64,000 bases of DNA from Gracilaria domingensis (lineage: Eukaryota > Rhodophyta > Florideophyceae > Gracilariales > Gracilariaceae), in the NCBI GenBank assembly GCA_022539475.1, contig VCMS01000099.1, positions 186,001-250,000 on the forward strand, read 5' to 3'. The translations under genes were made by a program, and so were the position numbers. The notes under the pieces are model-generated. The model saw nothing but the letters and a program-made list of their open reading frames with translations, made no database searches and was not told where the DNA came from. Positions within the stretch are counted from its first letter, which is position 1, and every line of letters starts with the position of its first letter. Positions 42,101 through 51,520 of this stretch are shown here, in pieces.

Positions 42101-42302
42101 TTATGTGGTCGGAAAATATGGTCACCTCCCGCCAGCAGCAACACATGAAGAACAAGTGGTGGACTACATCCGACTTATCGGACAACGGGAGGAGTTCATT
42201 GTGGACTTCAATCCAGACCCCGACTACCCAGAGCCTCCATATCCGTTCCTATACACCACTGAAGAAGTTTCGCGCAACGGAGCTTTGGGAAATACGATGT
42301 AA
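39165..42302 (+). CDS. pol: Gypsy-1 reverse transcriptase, RNase H and integrase
   Basis: 1,045 codons from the first Met; the phase is the same as gag and is open from the TAG at 39,126. RT: CVDYRSLNRVMKADRWPLP, TTLDLFSGYWQI, FMPFGLMNAPSTFQ, and catalytic YVDD at 186-189. RNase H: VETDASSVALG, a Glu in CEQEALAVVFALKKF, LLTDHQALNY and NHAADYLSR. Integrase: a zinc finger ending SCNGCQ, then FSIDFAGPF (Asp), IISDNATSF (Asp) and SNGRAERMVGT (Glu). After the integrase and a GPCHVI motif there is an extra C-terminal part of about 170 residues with no chromodomain that I can see. No other break occurs. Confidence 0.92.
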   Translation: MLATLLDLDVVAWSLYDLRPSDVPVMHEFSLTVDTPIYSRVRRLPPKHDEVVRKEVDKMLSAGIIKPCTSPWSFPVVIATKKDGKPRFCVDYRSLNRVMKADRWPLPRMEQIFDYIRGASFFTTLDLFSGYWQIRMSQKCKEMTTFVCRQGTYQFEFMPFGLMNAPSTFQRMMDSILNRCEFARVYVDDVVIFSKGLEEHLEHVGTVLKTISSHGLKLKISKCEFAQPKIKLLGHVVEETGVSVDAGKVEAIQNAPVPRTVTELRSFLSPAGYYRRFITHFAETSSVLHASTSGKGRLEFTDEMIKAFNELKQKLTTPPVLAFPNFDSPFRVETDASSVALGPVLAQKKSDGNFHPLQYASRTMTATEKRYSVCEQEALAVVFALKKFRMYLLGSQPFQLLTDHQALNYAFTKKDMHGRLARWLDFLAEYEFEIVYRAGDKNHAADYLSRFAMNKYENSAAVAAPVTDAFNGLEPYYANIARHLNYMVIDEEDPKIRAAIKRNAKKFTVWDGGLYRRMGGWLRLVPNVSERIQIIRTFHDDVGHWDFKATMKHLSTRFWWPTMRFEVSEYVRSCNGCQFMGAFLAYRAGQRASLTNVFDTFSIDFAGPFRPTRNGNRFLLIGVEHLTRWHVALATKNATAAEVLRFVKQEIVAPFGYPRVIISDNATSFLAATVQEYMWEHGISLKPVLAYAPMSNGRAERMVGTIKRSLSKIIHEKSVGWDEALPDVLFGYRTRQMTEGYSPFELLYGVYPRMHHTDPPPFITSASPANRITELQAAAIGRATRVDRQPARRNEGRYGHRFAVGDQVLVMRAGAMNPGTKWPSFISKFYGPCHVIRASHPRYYLISPHRRMSRKGIHARRLKPYYERPRTLRQEVSHALDMVAMQIVVDYEVRNPEVDYLTLEVGGRTLEDWLAPLDCEDWEKHRVVWNCFHLCLSVHHVYGQYITRRSHEMLGRLARRLHPQMTRLGADRTIFLLYHYVVGKYGHLPPAATHEEQVVDYIRLIGQREEFIVDFNPDPDYPEPPYPFLYTTEEVSRNGALGNTM

Positions 42303-42340
42303 GATTTAATTCACGGCCGCCCAGGCGAAGCGACCGCTTA

Positions 42341-42351
42341 GGTGGGGAGTG
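42341..42351 (+). promoter_or_regulatory. Gypsy-1 polypurine tract
   Basis: GGTGGGGAGTG lies directly before the 3' LTR, where plus-strand DNA synthesis would be primed. Confidence 0.55.
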
Positions 42352-43900
42352 TGTGAAGATGCAGCGCAGAAGGGCGTGTGGAGAAGCATTGAAGAGGAGC
42401 GTCCGTTACGCAAAGAAAGCAGATTTTTACTAGAAGCAGCGGGAAGCCCTCAGTATCAAGCAATTAGGGCGGACTCAACGCTGAATACGACGCACACCAT
42501 TCAGGGTAATACGAGTCAACGGCACGTCTCCAGTTCCTACGGATTCGGCGGCGCGAATTAGCTCCTGTAGCGCGGCGCGGATCCTTAAAAACGGCGTCGC
42601 GGAAGCCAGCAATGTAGCCCGTGCGGTAATCATACGTGACGTTGAAGAGAATTTCGTGAATCTCGTCCACGATGGAGGCCTCCTCTGCCTCTACATCGAG
42701 GACTGAGCGGGTACGGGGTGGCATGGGAGGTGGCAGGATGAACGATAGGTGCAAGGGTGGCTGCAGCGACTCGGTGGGATGTCTGCAAGGTGACGAAGAC
42801 AGTCGGATGGCGTGATGCAGGTATATGTGCAGCACCACTCAGCAGTTGACAGAGTGGTGGCCACGTGGCAATTTACTGGGTCCACCTGAGACATTAGTCC
42901 ACCAATGCATTGGGAAGGAACTGACAATTAATTAGGGAAATTGATTAATTTTCAACAAGAAATTGTTGGGAAGGAATTAATGTCTTGTTGACAAACCATT
43001 ACGAACAAAACAGCTGAGGACATGTCGGTGACATGTCCCATGGAAAGGAATTATTACTTGTCAACAAGGGGATAACCTTACATGTCATCAATCAAATGGA
43101 AACGACTCATCGATTCGGGCAAAACTAATGGAATTTCGGACAACTTTTCTGTGGAATGGAAGGCACACGCGACCTGACCTGTCTCAATGAGAAGCTGCTT
43201 CGCGTCTATAAAGAGACGGTCAAGAGACTCATTATGGCCAGGTGGTTATGACCGCATCAAAACAGCAGTTGTGGGAGGAACCAATCAAGAAACCCACACA
43301 AGACATAAATATACAAGTAGTAACTAGTGAACCCTTAGATTAGAAATACGACTAGTATGCATTCTTTGAGATTATTCAATGGCTCATTTCTTGATATAAA
43401 CCCCCCTCCGAAGAGCGATGGTCTCCAAAATCTGGAGGGGGCAGACCACCTTGACGACCTCACACACACTTCCTTTGGCAAACCCCCACCACCCTTCAGA
43501 GCAGTCTGCTCCCCCTTGCCATCAACCTTCCTACATTCAACCCAACAGTGAGCGGCTTGGTCTCCCGCTTCACAACTCGTCTCTACGCGGCTAGTCGTGC
43601 TGCCCTGTCTTGGGCTCGCTTGCACTTCTACGCCGTCGCTTGCAACTACCAGTACACAGTTCCGACGAACTTAGGTTGACGTTTGCGCACCCTTTGCGTT
43701 CTTTCGCTCCCCGCCCAGCTGTGGACTACTCTAGTTTGCTGTCACAGGGCTGCTGATCTTTGCTGCCTACCATACGCTAGCAACAACAGAACGCTACGTT
43801 GCCGTCAACAACAGCACGACGGCTGGTACCCCCTGGTGTGTCGTTTCTGCAGTTGGGTTGTCACCACCCGCGCCATTCGTCCACAAAAATGGCGTCGATA
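42352..43900 (+). repeat. Gypsy-1 3' LTR
   Basis: About 1,549 bp, a near-identical copy of the 5' LTR with one 1-bp insertion at about 42,586. Its last bases read GTCGATA instead of GTCCACA. Confidence 0.92.
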
Positions 43901-43905
43901 CGGGC

Positions 43906-44352
43906 CAACAATACTTCACCGTCACCCAGCTCCATCTCAAGAGGGGGACGCAAGAAGATTTGTCGCTCAAGTGCTGATTCAGACTGCACGTAAGCCTGAG
44001 AGATATCACGAAAGTACGACTTGTAAAGTGGCAGGGAAGCTGCAAGACAAACAGTAAGACGCTGTCCAAGTCTACTTACGGTGGGAGCCTTGGTTGAGAT
44101 CGAGGAGGCCTGCAAATCAGAATAGTTCTGCGCTACGAGTCGAGACTTCTTAATCTTCTCCCCATCTACTGTCTTATATACATCAACAAATTTCGTACCG
44201 TAAATGCGATATACTGCCGGGACGGAAGATATCTTCACAACTTCGAATGTACCATTCCTTCTTAGACCTTCCAATTCCTTCCTCCGAGCATCTTTGAACA
44301 CATCTGCTTCATCGCGAGATGCAATTGCAATCTTCGTCGATCCGAACATCAC
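43906..44352 (-). CDS. pol: Copia reverse transcriptase, N-terminal part, cut by gypsy-1
   Basis: The segments IKKSRLVAQNYSDLQ, APTVSRLGQRL and YFRDISQAYVQS (with the first catalytic Asp) are the opening boxes of a copia RT. The frame is open upstream to about 44,440. It ends at the gypsy-1 LTR after EVLLA. The remaining RT is at 33,192-34,319. Deleting 34,320-43,905 (9,586 bp) leaves both halves in one frame. Confidence 0.75.
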
Positions 44353-44416
44353 CGCACACTGTTCTTTGCTAATTGGAGCGCTGTACTTCTCTTCTGTGTT
44401 CTTGTCGGGAACGAAA

Positions 44417-45961
44417 TCATTGTCTGATAGAACACTCCTGTAAAAGGGAACGAGAAACAGGCTTCACAACAGTAGAGCGAAATATCTTGCGGCCAGTGGG
44501 TAGTTGAACAACTACAGTTTCTCCATCAATGTGAATGAATGGAAAGGAACCTTCCCACTTTTCTGTCTTATCTCGATAGACATAAACTGGAGTTCCTGCG
44601 GGAAGCTTCCGCAATTCCGAATTAGCTTCCATTCGCTTAGGGCCATGATCGTGCTTCAAGCCAAAGGCAATTCGCCTTTTGGCTTGTTCTTTCTGTACAG
44701 CCTTGGTTGCAGCATCCAGCGCTCGAGCTCGTTGAAGCTGAGTTTCTGCGTTACCTTTTCGTGCTGGGCGTGGAAGGGCACCAAATACTAGCAAGGTCGG
44801 GCACAGCCCCTCTGGTCCGATAGTGTCGTTTACACTCTTTACTGCCATCTGCAAACACTCTTCATTGGTTTCGGATCGAAGCATGAAGTCCCTTATCTTG
44901 CTGTACGCGACGCGGAGGGGAGAGTGGTAGCATTCGACATGGGACATGGTAGATGGTGATTCAATCGAAGCTTCGAGGACTGTGATGCCATCTGCAGATG
45001 CATTGGCTGCCAATTCTACCGAGACGAAGTTAGATCCTTGATCTACATGGAGAAAGTCTGGAAGAACAAGATAAACTCTGCTCCAGCATTTTAGAATAGT
45101 TTTCCACACGTGCTGGGATGTCATGTTTCTCAAGAACTGAGCTGCATTAAAATGAATGGCTTCATCAACAATATGCAGCACAGGACGACTGTTGATGTAC
45201 ATCACATCGACAGCTACAATGTGGTTGAATCGGAGCTCGTCGGTGCCGATAGTGACCTTGAAACGGCGTGGCTTGGACGCATTCTGAATGCATACATCGC
45301 ATTCCAGAAGAATTTCCTCCAAACTCTTACGCATGGTACTATTAATCTCATCGGGGTTCGCACGCTTAAGCAAGTTGAACAAAGCCTGTACGGATGGGTG
45401 ACCAGACGCGCGGTGAAGCTTTCTAAGTACGGGTTCAGTGTAGAGGGCAAATCCTAAATCCTCAGGCTTCCAGCGGTGCACCAGGAAATAGTTTTCCATT
45501 GCCGGGTCTTGCTTAGCATTCTTAAATCGCACGACTTCGTCTTGAATACTAAAGTCAAGGCCATTGTCCTTCATGTCTTTCATGCTTAGTAAGGACGGCA
45601 CATTGGCGCTCAATATTTGAAACTTGACGTCAATCACTAAGTCGAGGTCTTTGAATGGCACAGGGACGATGGCTGTCCCAACTGCTTTAGTTGTGCCACC
45701 GATACCTAGCACTGAGCGACGCATATAAGTGTCAATGTTCATGGGCACATTGAACTCCTCGCAATATGCACGATATTGATCATAGGACATGACTGAAGAC
45801 CTGTTGGCGCATGAATCTATAAGAATTCCTTTGAACCGTGGAGCCTCACCCATGGAGAGTTCTGAAAGCATCACTGCCATTTCAGTCTTAAGATCGCTAG
45901 AGAAGCTTCTTCCGTGCAGGAAAGATGCGTTTGCAAGATACACTTCAGTTTCCTTCTGCAC
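44417..45961 (-). CDS. pol: Copia protease and integrase
   Basis: A 514-codon frame. The protease loop reads ILIDSCANRSSVM: Asp49-Ser50-Cys51, with Cys where Gly is expected, which probably weakens or kills the protease. The pre-integrase zinc finger is LHRASGH...CDVCIQ. The integrase core shows VAVDVMYI (Asp), HVDQGSNFV (Asp) and MSHVECYHSP (Glu). It is in the same phase as gag, separated by one TAA. The frame ends at 44,417 and the RT continues in another phase, so a frameshift near 44,440 breaks pol. Confidence 0.8.
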   Translation of the reverse strand: MQKETEVYLANASFLHGRSFSSDLKTEMAVMLSELSMGEAPRFKGILIDSCANRSSVMSYDQYRAYCEEFNVPMNIDTYMRRSVLGIGGTTKAVGTAIVPVPFKDLDLVIDVKFQILSANVPSLLSMKDMKDNGLDFSIQDEVVRFKNAKQDPAMENYFLVHRWKPEDLGFALYTEPVLRKLHRASGHPSVQALFNLLKRANPDEINSTMRKSLEEILLECDVCIQNASKPRRFKVTIGTDELRFNHIVAVDVMYINSRPVLHIVDEAIHFNAAQFLRNMTSQHVWKTILKCWSRVYLVLPDFLHVDQGSNFVSVELAANASADGITVLEASIESPSTMSHVECYHSPLRVAYSKIRDFMLRSETNEECLQMAVKSVNDTIGPEGLCPTLLVFGALPRPARKGNAETQLQRARALDAATKAVQKEQAKRRIAFGLKHDHGPKRMEANSELRKLPAGTPVYVYRDKTEKWEGSFPFIHIDGETVVVQLPTGRKIFRSTVVKPVSRSLLQECSIRQ

Positions 45962-46063
45962 TGCATCAGCTTCTTGGATGAGATATGCTGCATCATCGCT
46001 CTCAGAGTCAGAGAACTGAATGTTTTCTGTGCCGGAGTCAGCGTCTGGGGTACTATGCAGCTG

Positions 46064-46614
46064 TTATGAGATAAATGCAACATCTTCGACAGTAAGCATT
46101 GCGGATGAATAAGAAGACTTCAATCGTTTGATTGCAGCACGGACCTCTTCTGGAGTATGGCAGGTACGTGCTTTATGGTCCTTTCCACAAACGTAGCAAC
46201 CTTTCAATCCCCTAATCCATCTCGAAGAAAGCCTACGTGGGCGTCTGTATCTCTGAAGTTGTGCAGCAGAACTAAATGGCTTTCTCGCGTCACCACCATA
46301 TCGTTTTCCAAGACTATAGAGTGCAGCACTCTCATCTGCATCTGTGGTAATGTACGTACTGGCAGATCGTGCTTCGTGTGACAGAAAAGTCGCAATACGA
46401 TTCATAGCCTCTTGCGCAGTTTTCGGAACGCGCTCACGAAGTGATTGCTGTATGCGATCGATGTCACATGATATGACAAGCTGATCTCGAAGAAGATTAT
46501 CGTGCTGATAACTAGCGGACAACTGCTTCTGAAGGGTAGACAGCTTGAAGTAGAACGCTCTGAATACTTCTGCTTCACTCTTATCGGAGTCTTCCTTCAT
46601 GGCATCAGAGAGCT
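46064..46614 (-). CDS. gag: Copia Gag, C-terminal part with zinc knuckle
   Basis: This is the continuation of the copia Gag after the gypsy-2 insertion. It contains a long helical capsid region and a zinc knuckle CYVCGKDHKARTC (C-x2-C-x3-H-x4-C, one residue shorter than usual in the middle gap). The frame ends at a TAA (46,064-46,066). The pol frame continues in the same phase after that codon. Confidence 0.75.
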
Positions 46615-46876
46615 TGTAGTGGATGCTCTGCAACCACTTTTGCGGAGCAGTGCCACTTGCACTGCCTCACCGCCGTCATGAGCCACCGCCGTGGCGACTT
46701 CTCACGACGGCAGTGATCTATAGTAGTCTAGATCTAGGTAGATTGATCTAGCCCCGGTCCGACCGGCCGGCGTGGCTGTACTTAGCATGAGCCGCCCTTC
46801 GCCTCCTCAGTAAATCGGAGGCATCGAACCTTCCGCATTCACCACCACCCTCGCGCTTGCAGCCGACTAGCGCACA
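46615..46876 (+). repeat. Gypsy-2 5' LTR
   Basis: 262 bp, TGTAGTGG...GCGCACA. It contains a stem with arms at 46,672-46,682 and 46,701-46,711 (one mismatch). The following bases (GTGATCACTCCCG) do not start with TGG, so the primer is unclear. Confidence 0.93.
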
Positions 46877-46925
46877 GTGATCACTCCCGATACAGACGGC
46901 TGTATCGCAACTCCGTTCGATCAAA

Positions 46926-47999
46926 ATGACGTCGACACCGACGCCTCAATCGTTGAACGAGGATGAAGACAACTTTGTTCTCTCCCAACCTACGTCGATG
47001 GCATTTTCCGTCGACCATCCTAAACTCATTCACACAAACCCGAAAGCAATTCGGGTATTTCTTCGCAAGTATGATCAATACGTGAACGAAGTCACTGCGC
47101 GGGCGCTACAGCTCTCCGTCGTGAACTCAACTACAACAGAGCCTGTGAGACCAGTAAGTCTCTCGTTTTGCGTCGACGCAGAGTGGCTACAGTCTTGCAT
47201 CGACCTGGAATACATTCCTGGTGTGAACGTTTCTACCGACCTCACTGACGAGATCCTTCGATCCTACTTGGAAACCGAAGCAGAAGAGGAAAAAGACACC
47301 ATGACAGTCTCCGAAATCGACGAGATTGTCAAACACGAACTTGTCATGGAGATGTCTGACACCTCCTCCAGATCGCGCATGAAGGGATTATTCACATCCT
47401 ACGTATCATGCTTACGCCGAAACGGACTCATATGGGTGCGCCAAGACCATCCTAAACTGGCCGTCAAGCACATCATTCAGGCAGTGCGGCCGAGGGCTCT
47501 ACAGCAGCGACTGGAGACAGACCTGGAACTTGTATACGCCCCCCTCAAGAAGGACTTCAAGGGCTTCATGAAACATGCCATGTGTGTCGCAGAGGCTTTT
47601 CAAATTGTAGATAATGGACCACCACCTAGATCGCGTACCACCAAGACCCGGCACGGAAACACGGAACGTCATGTCACACGTTCCGATACGGCCCCGAAAC
47701 CAAAGACTACTGAAGAATCCAGCAAAAACGGACAGAAAAAGAAACGCAAGCCTCCGATCTGTCCTCACCCACCTTGCAGAGCCAAAGAGGATCGTCACTG
47801 GATCGACGAATGCCCGAGGGCCACCGACGGCGAGAAGAAAACCCTAAGGGCCAACATCGCCGCGCAGAAAGCTGCGAGTGGTCCAGCTCGCAACACACGA
47901 TCGCAGAAGAACGCCAACACCAGCGGCACCGTAGCACGTGTAAAGCCGGTTCAAACCACAAACGGCCCAAGCTGTTCAGTGACAGTTTCTGACGCCTGA
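46926..47999 (+). CDS. gag: Gypsy-2 Gag
   Basis: A 357-residue capsid/nucleocapsid-type protein starting at ATG 46,926, 50 bp after the LTR. The first 240 or so residues are helical and hydrophilic. A basic linker (KKKRKP) leads to one zinc-binding motif, CPHPPCRAKEDRHWIDEC (C-x4-C-x6-H-x4-C), which differs from the usual CCHC spacing. The pol frame begins only 7 nt before the gag stop, in the -1 phase. It would form the particle in which reverse transcription occurs. Confidence 0.85.
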   Translation: MTSTPTPQSLNEDEDNFVLSQPTSMAFSVDHPKLIHTNPKAIRVFLRKYDQYVNEVTARALQLSVVNSTTTEPVRPVSLSFCVDAEWLQSCIDLEYIPGVNVSTDLTDEILRSYLETEAEEEKDTMTVSEIDEIVKHELVMEMSDTSSRSRMKGLFTSYVSCLRRNGLIWVRQDHPKLAVKHIIQAVRPRALQQRLETDLELVYAPLKKDFKGFMKHAMCVAEAFQIVDNGPPPRSRTTKTRHGNTERHVTRSDTAPKPKTTEESSKNGQKKKRKPPICPHPPCRAKEDRHWIDECPRATDGEKKTLRANIAAQKAASGPARNTRSQKNANTSGTVARVKPVQTTNGPSCSVTVSDA

Positions 48000-50900
48000 C
48001 ATCTCTCAATTCAACCGGCAGATGTGACGACGGCAGCGACGACAGCATAGTCTCTCCCAGACTAGCTGAGTCAGCTGCACTGAAGGGAATCCGGAAGTTA
48101 TCAGCCATGAAGACTGTATCTCTCGCTGTGGCTCTCAAGAAAGACGAACGCGCAGCCGCCGAAAGCTTCTCTTTCTCACGAACCTGGACCGTCCCTCGCA
48201 CCATCTTGCACCTTGCATCCGGGAACCTGGCACTATCCAACATATCTTTCTTGGTAGCCGACGACGAACTAGCGTGCGAAGACCTTCTCATTGGGCGCCC
48301 CGTGCTACAGCATCTGCGAGTAGATACGCACACCCTACTGGACCGCAACAGATTCGCCTTGAATGGAGCCGACTGCGCCGAAGTTGGCAATCCAACAGCC
48401 AACTCCAACGGCGAAGGATACGTCAGTCGCATCATGATCGCCCGTTTGAATAACTCCACAGCAGAGCAGGATCAGATCACCTCGCCACCAAACCGCCCAA
48501 GGGTCGACTACCACACAGCTCGTCACAACGAGGACCCTTTCCCCGACCCCTGCCTCCTTGACCCCGTAGACAGCGAACAACATGACAGCATTCGCAGTGC
48601 CGTAGACAAGATGGTGCAGACCGCGATTCAGAACGGGCTCCCAGACGACGCTGCAACCGAACTCAAGGACATAGTCCAGGATCATGTCGACATCTTCCGA
48701 ACCTCGCTATCCTCTGGACCCCCCGCACAAGTAGCGCCGCTCAAGATCATCTTGACCCCTGACGCGCGCCCAACACGCGTTCGACTACGAAAGTACTCCC
48801 AAGACCAGCGAAACTTCCTGAACAAGTTCGTGGCTGACCTCGTACAGGCTGGAATGGTGTACCCAAACGCCTCCTCACCGTGGGCATCTGCCCCACTCAT
48901 TGTTCCCAAACCAGGACCTGCCCGTTTTCGTTTCACGGTCGATCTCAGGCCAGTCAACAAATTCACCGTCAAACATCAGTATCTCATGCCCATAATCGAG
49001 CAGGAACTACTCAAATTGGCAAACTCCCGCTTCTTCGCAACATTCGATCTCTCGCACGGGTACTGGCAATTCCCTCTCGACGAGGCTTCACAAGAATTAC
49101 AATCTTTCATCACGCCAGACGGAGTTTTCACACCAACTCGAGTCCTTCACGGAACGACAAACGCCACTACCCACCTTCAGTCAGTACTCGCCGACGTCTT
49201 CCCGAAGAAGCTCATCGAAAAGCTCCTATACTGGCTGGACGACATCCTACTTCATCACAAGACAGTAGACGGACTACTACACGGCATCCGGCGTTTGTTC
49301 CAGACCTGCGCTCAATACTGCATCAGACTACATCCGGAGAAGTGCATCCTCTTTGCAAAGTCCATAAGATGGTGTGGCCGAATCGTGTCAGCAGAAGGCG
49401 TGCGCCACGACCCGAAACACCTCGACGGTCTCACGAACATGGAGCCGCCGACGACAGGGGCGCACCTTCAGCAATTCGTATGTGCAATGCAGTGGGTGAA
49501 AACCGGCATTCCCGACTTCGCAGAACTGATCAGCCCGCTCCATGAGTTCTTGGAGAAAGTCTATACGCAAGCTGGAAAAAGAACGAAACGCGCAGTCGCA
49601 TGCATATCGCTGAAAGACCTGGGCTGGGGAATCAAAGAGCTAGAAGCGTTCAAACGCTATAAGAAGCAACTGGAAAACCTCGTCACTCTTGCTCACCGCG
49701 ACGAAGCTCAGCGTCTTCGCATTTACACTGACGCGTCAGACACACACTGGTCCGGCATCGTCACGCAAGTCCCAAAAGAGGACATTGCGAAACCTCACAA
49801 AGACCAACGCCACACACCTCTTGCTTTTGTCTCCGGGCGTTTCAACGCCACGCAACTGCGCTGGTCCACACTGGAGAAGGAAGCATTCGCGATCATGGCA
49901 ACCGTCGAGAGAATGCACTGGCTCGCCGCCACCGCCGTTGGTTTCGATCTTTTTACCGATCACAACAACCTCATCTTTCTTTTTGATCTTTTGTCGCTCA
50001 TACCAGACCTAAGCCAGTCGTCAACTCGAAAGGTCCTCCGCTGGGCAGTACGCCTCAGCGCCTACCTGTATTTGTACTTTCACATATGTGGGCTGGACAA
50101 TGTCTTGACAGATATGATGACTCGCTGGTGTGTTCAGAACACAGTTCGCAGACTCATCAACATACCGGCTCTCCCTTCAACCGAAGCCGAAGACTTTTGC
50201 TGGCCCTCAGGAGCGCAGATCTCAGAAGAGCAAGATAAACACTCCAGCGAGCGCCCAGACGACGTTAGGCTCTCTGATGGATTTTGGAAAACACCCGGTG
50301 GCTCCGTATGGATTCCAGACTCATCCGAGGACCTTCAATTGCGACTCTGCATCATCGCTCATACAGGCCCGGCTGGACATCGTGGATGGAAGAGTACGGC
50401 TAGAACTCTCAGTTCCAACTACCACTGGACAACTTTGTCCACAGATGTACACACCTTTGTGCAATCCTGCATCCACTGCATCTCCACGACAGGCGGAGAA
50501 AAAGTGCCACGCCCCTTCGGGCCTGCGCTCCATGGCACGAAACCAAATGACCTTTTGCAGTTCGACTACATTGAAATCGGTCCAAGCCGCACTGGCCCAA
50601 AGTATGTTCTAATGCTTCGTGACGACCATTCGGACTACAAATGGTTTTATGCTACTCCCGGAACGTCCGCAGAAAACGCCGCTCTGTCTATCATTGACTG
50701 GTGCGCCGCTTTTAACGTCCCCTCAGGCCTGATGTCAGACGGCCCGACGCACTTCAAAAACGAAACTGTCAGGCGAATCACTAAGTCTCTGCGCGTCCCA
50801 CACCATTTCACTCTACCGTACACCCTGTGGAGCAACGGCAGCATCGAGAGGCTAGGGAAGGAGTTGATAAGAACGTTCCGAGCGCTCGTCTCCGAGCTCC

Positions 50901-51520
50901 AAATGGACTTCAAAGAGTGGCCTGATCTCTTCCCTGTCATTCAAAGCGCCCTCAATAACGCGCCCTCTCCGCACCGTAATAACACGGCACCAATTACGGC
51001 ATTCCTTGGGTTGGATCCAACGCCACCGATCGCCACTTTCCTTCGTACAACATCTTCAACATCGGTAACAGCTAATCAGGGCCAACTGGAGCGCTGCTTG
51101 AACATTACAGCACTCCAGAAGCGATGCGCAGAACTCCAACCATTGCTGCACTCCACACTCCAGAACAACAGAACTAAATCCCGAGAACGAGCCTCAAAAG
51201 GTCGGCTCCCGAACTTTGACAGAGGAGATTTTGTTTTGGTTGCCCGTGAGGAGTTTGCTGCAGGGGAGAAGCTTGCGCTACGCTGGAGAGGACCACGGAG
51301 AGTTGTTCAAGCCATGTCCGATTTTGTGTACGAAGTGGAAGATCTCCGAAACGGGACTGTACAAGAGGTACATGGCTCCCGTCTCAAATTCTATCATGAC
51401 TCGTCACTGGACAAAGAAGCCATTATGTCCCACGTGCTATCCTCGGAGACTGGAATGCCTGTCCAGCGTCTCTTAAAGCTAGTTGATGGCAAAGATGGAA
51501 TCCGCGTACATGTCCGTTAG
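47993..51520 (+). CDS. pol: Gypsy-2 Pol: protease, reverse transcriptase, RNase H, integrase
   Basis: The frame is open from 47,993, with its first Met at 48,107. I start it upstream because the protease loop (CDDGSDDSIVS, DDG in place of DSG/DTG) precedes that Met. From the Met: FTVDLRPVNKFTVKHQYLMP and ATFDLSHGYWQFPL, with YWLDD at 375-379 as the RT active site. RNase H: RIYTDASDTHW, TLEKEAFAI, LFTDHNNL. Integrase: HTGPAGH with CIHC, then QFDYIEIG (Asp), MSDGPTHFK (Asp) and GSIERLGKE (Glu). The tail has a GPRRVV motif and a truncated chromodomain. The frame ends at a TAG (51,518-51,520) where a chromodomain Trp is expected; homologous sequence continues in phase to TGA 51,662. Confidence 0.9.
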   Translation, partial: RLTSLNSTGRCDDGSDDSIVSPRLAESAALKGIRKLSAMKTVSLAVALKKDERAAAESFSFSRTWTVPRTILHLASGNLALSNISFLVADDELACEDLLIGRPVLQHLRVDTHTLLDRNRFALNGADCAEVGNPTANSNGEGYVSRIMIARLNNSTAEQDQITSPPNRPRVDYHTARHNEDPFPDPCLLDPVDSEQHDSIRSAVDKMVQTAIQNGLPDDAATELKDIVQDHVDIFRTSLSSGPPAQVAPLKIILTPDARPTRVRLRKYSQDQRNFLNKFVADLVQAGMVYPNASSPWASAPLIVPKPGPARFRFTVDLRPVNKFTVKHQYLMPIIEQELLKLANSRFFATFDLSHGYWQFPLDEASQELQSFITPDGVFTPTRVLHGTTNATTHLQSVLADVFPKKLIEKLLYWLDDILLHHKTVDGLLHGIRRLFQTCAQYCIRLHPEKCILFAKSIRWCGRIVSAEGVRHDPKHLDGLTNMEPPTTGAHLQQFVCAMQWVKTGIPDFAELISPLHEFLEKVYTQAGKRTKRAVACISLKDLGWGIKELEAFKRYKKQLENLVTLAHRDEAQRLRIYTDASDTHWSGIVTQVPKEDIAKPHKDQRHTPLAFVSGRFNATQLRWSTLEKEAFAIMATVERMHWLAATAVGFDLFTDHNNLIFLFDLLSLIPDLSQSSTRKVLRWAVRLSAYLYLYFHICGLDNVLTDMMTRWCVQNTVRRLINIPALPSTEAEDFCWPSGAQISEEQDKHSSERPDDVRLSDGFWKTPGGSVWIPDSSEDLQLRLCIIAHTGPAGHRGWKSTARTLSSNYHWTTLSTDVHTFVQSCIHCISTTGGEKVPRPFGPALHGTKPNDLLQFDYIEIGPSRTGPKYVLMLRDDHSDYKWFYATPGTSAENAALSIIDWCAAFNVPSGLMSDGPTHFKNETVRRITKSLRVPHHFTLPYTLWSNGSIERLGKELIRTFRALVSELQMDFKEWPDLFPVIQSALNNAPSPHRNNTAPITAFLGLDPTPPIATFLRTTSSTSVTANQGQLERCLNITALQKRCAELQPLLHSTLQNNRTKSRERASKGRLPNFDRGDFVLVAREEFAAGEKLALRWRGPRRVVQAMSDFVYEVEDLRNGTVQEVHGSRLKFYHDSSLDKEAIMSHVLSSETGMPVQRLLKLVDGKDGIRVHVR

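Larger units (their letters stand above)
34320..43900 (+). mobile_element. Gypsy-1: young Ty3/gypsy retrotransposon inserted in copia RT
   Basis: LTRs of about 1.55 kb (34,320-35,867 and 42,352-43,900) differ at only about seven or eight sites. The target identity is TACGGGC on both sides: 34,313-34,319 and 43,899-43,905. If the 3' LTR ends at 43,900, the TSD is the usual 5 bp, CGGGC. Internal coding capacity is intact except for one in-frame TAG. Order: gag, protease, RT, RNase H, integrase. Confidence 0.93.
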
